Below, piece by piece: positions 6,675 to 12,113 of a DNA stretch of 15,157 bases. The stretch's first letter is position 1, and each line of letters starts with the position of its first letter. Both the position numbers and the translations under genes were made by a program. The notes beneath the pieces were generated by a model. That model made no database searches. It was not told where the DNA came from and saw nothing but the letters and a program-made list of their open reading frames with translations. Origin of the DNA: Paludibacter sp. GTDB taxonomy: Bacteria > Bacteroidota > Bacteroidia > Bacteroidales > Paludibacteraceae. The stretch covers positions 1 to 15,157 of the forward strand of contig JAQTOL010000024.1 of NCBI GenBank assembly GCA_028748945.1. The letters run 5' to 3'.

Positions 6675-6711
6675 AATTTTTAATATTTAATATGATACTA
6701 TTTTGATATCA

Positions 6712-6742
6712 CAAAGATTCAGAAAATTATTTTGAATTTCAA
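6712..6742 (-). promoter_or_regulatory. Probable promoter of the SPFH gene
   Basis: Minus strand: TTG (6742-6740), 20-base spacer, AATCTTTG (6719-6712), one mismatch from TAnnTTTG. It lies about 38 bases upstream of the SPFH start codon, at the expected distance. Confidence 0.45.
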
Positions 6743-6880
6743 AATTTTTGAGCAGATATTTTGATGCCATGTAGTAAATATTTTTTCTTGTATTTACAAT
6801 ATGAGATAAAAATTAAAAGATCAGAGTAAATGAGACAAATAATTATTTATTAATCAGAATAGTAATGAGTAAAAAAAATC

Positions 6881-6888
6881 TATCTTTG
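6881..6888 (+). promoter_or_regulatory. -7 box of the ppnP promoter
   Basis: TATCTTTG matches the Bacteroidota -7 consensus TAnnTTTG exactly and is followed by the commonly seen C. No TTG is found at the expected -33 position. The predicted leader to the ppnP ATG is about 55 bases. The intergenic region 6675-6949 otherwise holds only AT-rich sequence. Confidence 0.5.
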
Positions 6889-6949
6889 CATATAAATTAC
6901 ATATTGGGCAATTAATTGCATATTAATAAATAATAAATACAAATTTCAT

Positions 6950-7231
6950 ATGTTCAAAACAAATCAGTATTTCGATGGAAAAGTGGTTTCTATCGGATTG
7001 GAATCGGTAGAAGGAAACGCAACAATTGGTGTAATGGAGGCAGGTGAATATGAATTCGGTACCGGCTCTATTGAAGTTATGACTGTTATTTCGGGTCAAC
7101 TAACCATTCAACAACCCAGTGAAACAGAATGGAAAACCTATAAAAAATTCGAGAGTTTTATAGTAGCCAAAGACGTGAAATTCAAAGTGAAATGCAATGA
7201 GGATACACCTTATTTGTGTCTTTATAAATAA
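6950..7231 (+). CDS. ppnP: Pyrimidine/purine nucleoside phosphorylase PpnP
   Basis: A 93-residue single-domain cupin of the YaiE/PpnP family (formerly DUF1255), which splits many purine and pyrimidine nucleosides with phosphate to free base plus ribose 1-phosphate in the cytoplasm. The whole protein matches the family in length and order: YFDGKVVSIG (7-16), the ATIGVMEAGEYEFGTGS core (about 24-40), IEVMTVISGQL, and the closing YLCLY (88-92). The gene is a monocistron with a -7 box upstream and a strong terminator downstream. It is divergent from the SPFH gene and has no nucleotide-metabolism neighbours, so it appears to be an independent housekeeping or salvage gene. Confidence 0.95.
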   Translation: MFKTNQYFDGKVVSIGLESVEGNATIGVMEAGEYEFGTGSIEVMTVISGQLTIQQPSETEWKTYKKFESFIVAKDVKFKVKCNEDTPYLCLYK

Positions 7232-7269
7232 TTTTTTACGAATAAAATACGCTCATCATGATGTGTGAT

Positions 7270-7304
7270 AAAAAGCTTGTTTCAAATCAGAAACAGGCTT
7301 TTTT
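7270..7304 (+). terminator. Rho-independent terminator of ppnP
   Basis: Stem AAAAAGC-TTGTTTC / GAAACAG-GCTTTTTT with one internal mismatch and an AAATCA loop, ending in a run of T. It lies about 40 bases past the ppnP stop and separates ppnP from the copper-type cluster that follows. Confidence 0.85.
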
Positions 7305-7392
7305 ACGTTCTTATCCTAAATTAGTAAACTTATACGACTTTAAAATGTTATCTGGATAAAACTGTAATCTTTCAAAATTACAATAGAAAATA

Positions 7393-7779
7393 ATGAAGTA
7401 TCGGATTTACTCCATATCACTTCTTTTGATATTGATATTCAATATATTCAGGTTTGAAATCCCATACATTCAGTATGCGGTTTTCAAGACTTATATTGCA
7501 AAAAATCTTTGTGTTAACAGAGATAAACCAAAAAGTTGTTGCGAGGGAAAATGCTTCCGCGAAAAGCAAATTAAAATTGTAGCCGAGACGAACGAATCTC
7601 AATCCTCGACAGAAAACAATAAAAATAAGATCCCTCAAAATAAAGAAGTAAAAGAGTTTCTTCCTTCACAAAATAAAATTCCGAAAGTAGAAGAAAAAAA
7701 ATATTCTAACTTCGTAAGTCAGGTAACAATTATCACAACCCGATACGTTTCTACCGTTTTTGTCCCTCCAAAAGTTTAG
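7393..7779 (+). CDS. Small membrane-anchored protein with CC-x2-GKC-type cysteine motif
   Basis: A 128-residue protein with one N-terminal hydrophobic segment (about 7-20), either a signal peptide or an anchor, then a cysteine cluster: C40 in KNLCVNRDKP, C49-C50 and C54 in CCEGKCFREKQI. The rest is Lys/Glu/Asn-rich and probably disordered (about 60-105), with a hydrophobic C-terminal part. Small Bacteroidota proteins with 'NLCxNxDxPxxxCxGKCxLxKQ' segments often precede TonB-dependent receptor genes; I recall the pattern but know no assigned function. The cysteines could bind Cu(I) or another soft metal outside the cytoplasm (inference). It is the first gene of a three-gene plus-strand unit with a lipoprotein and an OprC-like receptor. 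The ATG at 7393 has no obvious Shine-Dalgarno site. A short palindrome TTATCTGGATAA lies upstream at 7348-7359. Confidence 0.75.
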   Translation: MKYRIYSISLLLILIFNIFRFEIPYIQYAVFKTYIAKNLCVNRDKPKSCCEGKCFREKQIKIVAETNESQSSTENNKNKIPQNKEVKEFLPSQNKIPKVEEKKYSNFVSQVTIITTRYVSTVFVPPKV

Positions 7780-7798
7780 TTCAGTTTCAGAATATTAT

Positions 7799-7818
7799 CC
7801 TGCAAAAAAATTTGCAGG
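7799..7818 (+). promoter_or_regulatory. Perfect hairpin after the Cys-motif gene
   Basis: Perfect 8-base arms CCTGCAAA (7799-7806) and TTTGCAGG (7811-7818) with an AAAA loop, starting 20 bases past the stop codon. No T-run follows, so it resembles an RNA-processing, stability or attenuation element more than a full terminator. Confidence 0.5.
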
Positions 7819-7829
7819 CTGTATTTGTA

Positions 7830-7854
7830 TGTCCGTTTCCTTGTGTTACGGACA
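7830..7854 (+). promoter_or_regulatory. Second hairpin upstream of the lipoprotein gene
   Basis: Perfect 7-base arms TGTCCGT (7830-7836) and ACGGACA (7848-7854) around an 11-base loop, 46 bases upstream of the lipoprotein ATG. With the hairpin at 7799-7818 it makes a two-stem leader in the 120-base spacer. Confidence 0.4.
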
Positions 7855-7899
7855 GCAATCACTATTTTATAACTTGAATACAAACAGACCATTAAATAA

Positions 7900-8736
7900 A
7901 TGAAAACTAACATATTAAATATTATTATTGCCTTACTGGTTTCTACAATGCTTTTTTCATGCAAAGATGAAGTGGAAACAACAAAAGTGAATCCCCTCGA
8001 AGGATTCATTAAATTAGAAGAAGGGTACGCAATAGGTGCAGCAGCCAAAGTGGAAGTGTGGGGAAAGAAGAATTTCTTCATGGGTTACAATAATCTGACC
8101 GTTGTCCTGCTGGATTCGATAAACCCGACCGACACCTTAAAAGATGCCCATATCTATTTTCAACCCTTAATGACCATGCCTCAAACAACAGGAATGCCAA
8201 TGAAACATGCCTGTCCTGTGGAGAATCCAGACGAAGCAGCGATAAATGGAGTGTTTCCCGGAGCTGTAGCTTTTGTCATGCCCAGTATGGGTGGGACATG
8301 GAACCTGGGCGTTTACGTTCATAATCACAAAAATGATAAAAGTGGTACAGTCAATTTTGATATTACTGTCGATAGTCCGACCACTTCTGTTATGAGTGTA
8401 TTCACATCACAGAGTCCCGATTCTGCAAAACTGGTTTTGTCATTACTTCAACCTCTGGTTCCACAAGTAGGGATGAATGATATTGAATTTACTCTACACA
8501 AAAAAGCAAGTATGATGGAATGGCCTGCCGATTCGACATACACGATTGAAATTGCGCCCGAAATGCCAAGCATGGGTCACGGCTCCCCAAATAATGTAAA
8601 TCCGGTTCATGTTGGCAACGGTCATTACAAAGGCAAAGTGAATTTTACAATGACCGGTGAATGGAAAATAAATGTCGCTGTAAAAAAAGATGGAACAACC
8701 GTTTCAAAGAATGCGTATTTTAACATTACTTTTTAA
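7900..8736 (+). CDS. Met/His-rich lipoprotein with two FixH/YtkA-like halves
   Basis: A 278-residue lipoprotein: the signal sequence ends in a lipobox (LFSC, lipidated C21), followed by KDE. The mature part has two similar halves. The first (about 45-158) holds MTMPQTTGMPMKHACP (91-106) and FPGAVAFVMPSMGGTWNLGV. The second (about 175-278) has PEMPSMGHGSP (220-230), then GNGHYKGKVNFTMTGEWKINV, ending in a beta-strand like that closing the first half. The second half resembles YtkA/FixH-like domains, beta-sandwiches linked to copper delivery and cytochrome oxidase assembly. Clustered Met and His with few charged residues suit Cu(I)/Cu(II) binding. It sits 49 bases upstream of the OprC-like receptor gene, so it may pass copper to or from the receptor at the outer membrane or in the periplasm. 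Domain call moderate; the copper role is inference. Confidence 0.82.
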   Translation: MKTNILNIIIALLVSTMLFSCKDEVETTKVNPLEGFIKLEEGYAIGAAAKVEVWGKKNFFMGYNNLTVVLLDSINPTDTLKDAHIYFQPLMTMPQTTGMPMKHACPVENPDEAAINGVFPGAVAFVMPSMGGTWNLGVYVHNHKNDKSGTVNFDITVDSPTTSVMSVFTSQSPDSAKLVLSLLQPLVPQVGMNDIEFTLHKKASMMEWPADSTYTIEIAPEMPSMGHGSPNNVNPVHVGNGHYKGKVNFTMTGEWKINVAVKKDGTTVSKNAYFNITF

Positions 8737-8745
8737 TCTCATCAA

Positions 8746-8769
8746 AAGGCGGGATTAACATCCCGCCTT
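8746..8769 (+). promoter_or_regulatory. Perfect 10-bp hairpin between lipoprotein and receptor genes
   Basis: Arms AAGGCGGGAT (8746-8755) and ATCCCGCCTT (8760-8769) with a TAAC loop, very stable for this AT-rich genome. It starts 10 bases after the lipoprotein stop and ends 16 bases before the receptor ATG. Only CATTTAAAA follows, not a T-run, so partial termination, mRNA 3'-end protection or translation control are all possible. Confidence 0.6.
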
Positions 8770-8785
8770 CATTTAAAATACGACT

Positions 8786-10849
8786 ATGTACAAAAAACTC
8801 TTTTTTTTGTTTTTATTTTTCATGCACTTGCCTGGCAAGGCTGAACCCCGGAAACAGAAATCGGCTATATCGGACACAGTGAAACTCAAAGAAGTGATGG
8901 TTATGTCTAATATTCCCTTGGATAATAAAGACATCGTGAATTTTTACCGTACAAACCAATTCTCCACCCTCGATAATATCAATGCACGATTGGGCGGATT
9001 GTCACTGATTAAACGTGGTGCTTATGCTTTAGAACCCCAAATGAACGGCTTTTCAGGCGGACAACTGAATGTGACTATCGATGGTATGAAAATGTTTGGT
9101 GCCTGTACCGATAAAATGGATCCGGTTACTTCCTATATCGAACCGACAAACCTGAAAATGATCAGGCTAAAATCAGGAACAAACGGTTCGGAAAATGGCT
9201 GCAATATTGGTGGATCAATGGATATGACTTTGCAGGAACCTACATTGAATACGAAACAATCTGATTTTTCTTCCATTGCATTTGGATACGAAAGTGTTTC
9301 AAAAAGTCGGAATGTGCTGTTTTCTGTTGGGTTAGGAAATAAAAAATGGGCTTGGATGGCCGATGGAGTATATCGTAAAACAGAGAATTACCGGGCAGGT
9401 AACGGACAAATTATTCCGTTTACACAATTTGAAAAAACAAATGTTCATTCAGTCCTGAAATTTTCGCCCGACAAAATGAATAGTTTCAAAGCTGATATTT
9501 TATTTGATATGGCAAACAACGTGGGTTATCCCGCTTTGCCCATGGATGTCAGTTTGGCGAAAGCAAGTCTGTTTGCTCTGGAATTTCAACGAAAAACCAA
9601 ACTGAAACTGAAAGCAAAACTTTATTTCAATCAGATTATTCATGTTATGGACGATTCAAAACGGGACAGTCTGTATCTGTTGAAAGTCAAACCGGTCGGT
9701 AAGTCCGATTCCGTATATATGCGTATGGATATGCCGGGAAAGAGTTCAACCCTGGGTGCTTATGTTCAACTGATTATACCATGGAATGAGAATAACCGGT
9801 TGACACTGAAAGTTGATAATTATAGCAATTATTCGATTGCAGAAATGACTATGCACATGCGATATGCCGGTTTTGCTCCCGAACCACCCATGTACATGCA
9901 AACATGGCCGGCCATGCTCCGGAATGTTGCCGGAATTTATGTGGAGAACAGTACCTATTTGACCCAAAAACTTGTATTAACTGCAAATGTCAGAATGGAT
10001 TATAATATCGACAATCTTCAATCGGAATACGGTCAACAACAATTCTCAATTTTCAACTATTCGCTGGACAAAGTGCAAAGCAAACTGATCAAAAGTGTCA
10101 ATTTGTTAGCGCGCTATGATTTTACAAACGATTTTACATTAACATCTACTATAGGTCATTCCGAACGTATGCCAACTATTGGCGAACGACTTGGATTTTA
10201 TTTGTTTAATGCATATGATGGATACGATTACATAGGAAATCCGGATATGAAAACAGAAAAATCCAATTTTATAAAACTTGATTTCCAACTTACAAAACCG
10301 AAAATTAAACTAAATGTAAGTCCTTCAATCAGTTTTTTGAACGATTACATTATGGGAATAACCGATACCAAGATACAAGCAATGAATTTTTATGCCAACG
10401 GAATACGGGTTTATACGAACGTTCCTAGTGCGAAATTATTCAGTACCGACCTGCAACTGCTTTATACACCCATTCAAAACTTTTCAGCTTTCTGGTTATC
10501 GAAATTTACTTTTGGAGAAATTAATCATACTGAAGCCATGCCATTAATTCCGCCGCTGAAAAACATAATAGCCATTCAATATCAGAAAGATGAATTGCAG
10601 GTACAGGCAGAATGTGAAACAGCGTTGGCCCAAAACCGGATTAACATAAACTACGGCGAGTCAAAAACACCGGCCTTTGCCGTATTTAATATAAAAGGTG
10701 CTTATGGATTTACACTATCGAAAGTATTATTGAATTTTAGTACCGGAATCACTAATCTTTTCAATAAAGCGTATTATGAGCATTTGGATTGGGGACGTAT
10801 TTATCGTCCGGGAAGAAGTTTGGAGCTTTATATAAAAATGAGTTACTAA
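8786..10849 (+). CDS. TonB-dependent outer-membrane receptor, OprC/NosA-like, probably for copper
   Basis: A 687-residue outer-membrane receptor. It has a signal peptide (1 to about 19), a TonB-box-like VKLKEVMVM (32-40), a plug domain (about 45-150) and a 22-strand-type barrel ending in the aromatic LYIKMSY. The length fits the smaller metal receptors and lacks the N-terminal CarboxypepD_reg domain of SusC proteins. The plug contains C107-x3-M111 (GACTDKMDP), and the barrel contains H286-x-M288 (IIHVMDD). In the Pseudomonas copper receptor OprC the ligands are C143, M147, H323 and M325 as I recall, so the within-motif spacings are identical and the C-to-H distance differs by one residue (179 here, 180 there). 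Met-rich loops at 311-317 and 354-371 add soft-metal character. It is last in a unit with a Met/His-rich lipoprotein and a Cys-motif protein. Receptor class is certain; the substrate is a strong inference. Confidence 0.9.
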   Translation: MYKKLFFLFLFFMHLPGKAEPRKQKSAISDTVKLKEVMVMSNIPLDNKDIVNFYRTNQFSTLDNINARLGGLSLIKRGAYALEPQMNGFSGGQLNVTIDGMKMFGACTDKMDPVTSYIEPTNLKMIRLKSGTNGSENGCNIGGSMDMTLQEPTLNTKQSDFSSIAFGYESVSKSRNVLFSVGLGNKKWAWMADGVYRKTENYRAGNGQIIPFTQFEKTNVHSVLKFSPDKMNSFKADILFDMANNVGYPALPMDVSLAKASLFALEFQRKTKLKLKAKLYFNQIIHVMDDSKRDSLYLLKVKPVGKSDSVYMRMDMPGKSSTLGAYVQLIIPWNENNRLTLKVDNYSNYSIAEMTMHMRYAGFAPEPPMYMQTWPAMLRNVAGIYVENSTYLTQKLVLTANVRMDYNIDNLQSEYGQQQFSIFNYSLDKVQSKLIKSVNLLARYDFTNDFTLTSTIGHSERMPTIGERLGFYLFNAYDGYDYIGNPDMKTEKSNFIKLDFQLTKPKIKLNVSPSISFLNDYIMGITDTKIQAMNFYANGIRVYTNVPSAKLFSTDLQLLYTPIQNFSAFWLSKFTFGEINHTEAMPLIPPLKNIIAIQYQKDELQVQAECETALAQNRININYGESKTPAFAVFNIKGAYGFTLSKVLLNFSTGITNLFNKAYYEHLDWGRIYRPGRSLELYIKMSY

Positions 10850-10906
10850 ATTCCATTTAAATCAGGATATGAAACTTTAATTTCTTCATTCCTGAAAATA
10901 AACGGA

Positions 10907-11449
10907 CTAACAACTAATTGCATTATTTTCCAAAATGTCAAAAAGTTTGTTTATCTGATAACTCTCAAGTTGAATCACTTCAGTCTTTTTTGCATACTGA
11001 AAAGGGACGTATTTAATAACCTGAACATAACCAAGCGATTTGTCCTCGGTATAAGCAATTTTAAGCTTAATGCCATTACCGTTGGTTTTGTGAAGCAGGT
11101 TTAAGTTAGCAAAATCCTGATTTTCTATTATTTTAGTCAGTTTATCGAACTCATTTTTCTCGTAATAAAATTCCGTGAAATTTATTTTATTACCTGTTAC
11201 CATGTATTTATAGTAGGTTTTATCTACGACTCCCGATACAAATCCCCAAAACATGACGATCATGGTTACTATTGCTATAAAAGGTGTAAGATTATGTTTA
11301 AGCATTGGTGGAAGGTGAGTGTCTAACTCAATAAAGGCTACGCTCAAAATAATAAGGAACGTGCTTTTCAGCGGAAAAGTAACGTATTTTCGTATGATGG
11401 CATGATCCATATCATCAAACATTTGTTCAATTGATGCATTTCGTTTCAT
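10907..11449 (-). CDS. Hypothetical protein with two membrane segments
   Basis: A 180-residue protein that I do not recognise. A short N-terminal cytoplasmic part (MKRNASIEQMFDDMDHAI) is followed by hydrophobic segments at about 27-41 and 55-74, then a soluble C-terminal region of about 105 residues with alternating beta-strand-like stretches (KINFTEFYYEKNEFDKLTKI, KLKIAYTEDK, VQVIKYVPFQY), ending AISC. The layout resembles small two-TM proteins with a cytoplasmic beta-rich domain. It converges on the receptor gene with only 57 bases between stops and has its own 5' region carrying an inverted repeat at 11467-11485. Codon use looks like its neighbours, and the ATG start at 11449 is reasonable. 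No function can be assigned. Confidence 0.8.
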   Translation of the reverse strand: MKRNASIEQMFDDMDHAIIRKYVTFPLKSTFLIILSVAFIELDTHLPPMLKHNLTPFIAIVTMIVMFWGFVSGVVDKTYYKYMVTGNKINFTEFYYEKNEFDKLTKIIENQDFANLNLLHKTNGNGIKLKIAYTEDKSLGYVQVIKYVPFQYAKKTEVIQLESYQINKLFDILENNAISC

Positions 11450-11466
11450 AATGAAATAGTATTACA

Positions 11467-11485
11467 TGAATACAAAATGTATTCA
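11467..11485 (-). promoter_or_regulatory. Inverted repeat upstream of the two-TM protein gene
   Basis: Perfect 8-base arms TGAATACA (11467-11474) and TGTATTCA (11478-11485) with a 3-base spacer, 17 bases upstream of the ATG at 11449. On the minus strand the centre reads TACATTTTG, close to a -7 box, so this could be an operator over the promoter or a leader hairpin near the ribosome site. Confidence 0.45.
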
Positions 11486-11554
11486 CAGGGTAATCACTTA
11501 AAAAAATTGTGGGTAATTAATTTGAAATTGATATTTGAAACACATGGTGGCGAT

Positions 11555-11938
11555 TCAAATCAGCATTTTGCAACATGCGAAAAGATAAAAGCCATTGGAT
11601 TGCATTTGAGCAAGATGCTCCAGATAAAGGTGATGAGAGATTATAATATCTAGTTGGGTAAGTTGTTTAACTCTGTTTATCCCAAAACTGAAAATATCAT
11701 CAACTTGTCTTGTAATACCAGTTTCAAAATTTTCAAAAATATCAGATTGGTCATTGCATTCCCCTGAAGAAAGCAAGTCGGTCGGGTTAATTAAATTGCT
11801 GAAATCAGGACTTAACTGGAAACCGGACGAAACTCTGTATTTCGGTAAAAATGATGGATTGCCGGAATTGTAAAATATTGAAATAACAATAATTACGAAA
11901 CCAACCCATACGAAACCAAAGTAAGATCTACGATTCAC
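11555..11938 (-). CDS. Hypothetical single-TM small protein, start uncertain
   Basis: A 127-residue frame that I do not recognise. With the GTG start at 11938 it reads MNRRSYFGFVWVGFVIIVIS, one N-terminal membrane segment (about 6-21), then a Ser/Asp/Asn-rich region and a C-terminal helix-like part (LTQLDIIISHHLYLEHLAQM), ending FACCKML. It looks protein-like in composition. However, a perfect -7 box (11943-11950) ends only 4 bases before the GTG, so a transcript from that promoter would be leaderless or miss the start. No other in-frame Met occurs before residue 112. Either transcription starts elsewhere, the mRNA is leaderless, or the frame is a decayed or false gene. It lies between pbpC and the two-TM gene on the same strand. 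Confidence 0.55.
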   Translation of the reverse strand: MNRRSYFGFVWVGFVIIVISIFYNSGNPSFLPKYRVSSGFQLSPDFSNLINPTDLLSSGECNDQSDIFENFETGITRQVDDIFSFGINRVKQLTQLDIIISHHLYLEHLAQMQSNGFYLFACCKMLI

Positions 11939-11942
11939 GTTG

Positions 11943-11950
11943 CAAATATA
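11943..11950 (-). promoter_or_regulatory. -7 box upstream of the small single-TM gene
   Basis: Minus strand TATATTTG followed by C, a full match to TAnnTTTG. No TTG stands 19-20 bases upstream. Its position conflicts with the GTG start at 11938, as explained for that gene. The rest of 11951-12113 is AT-rich with no gene; it includes one DnaA-box-like TTATCCACA at 12071-12079. Confidence 0.4.
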
Positions 11951-12113
11951 GAGTATATTTTTTAGAATGAATCTAAATAGACCGATAATATTAGAAAAAA
12001 TAACATTTCAGCAAGGAATTATAACCATTATGTCACTTTATGTGCATTTATTGTGTCTTTTTGCTACTACTTATCCACACACACAATCTTTTTGACAGCC
12101 AAACACAGAAATA

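Noticed and set aside
7776..8081. A 101-residue minus-strand frame opposite the lipoprotein start
   Set aside because: It is antisense to the signal peptide and lipobox of the lipoprotein and covers the hairpins; its composition is that of a shadow.
8786..10849. Receptor and lipoprotein as a SusC/SusD polysaccharide pair
   Set aside because: The receptor lacks the CarboxypepD_reg extension and the roughly 1,000-residue length of SusC; the lipoprotein is a beta-rich YtkA-like protein, not a helical TPR SusD.
12071..12079. TTATCCACA, a match to the DnaA box, as a possible replication origin
   Set aside because: Only one copy is seen, and there is no dnaA, dnaN or AT-rich unwinding array nearby; a single 9-mer can occur by chance.
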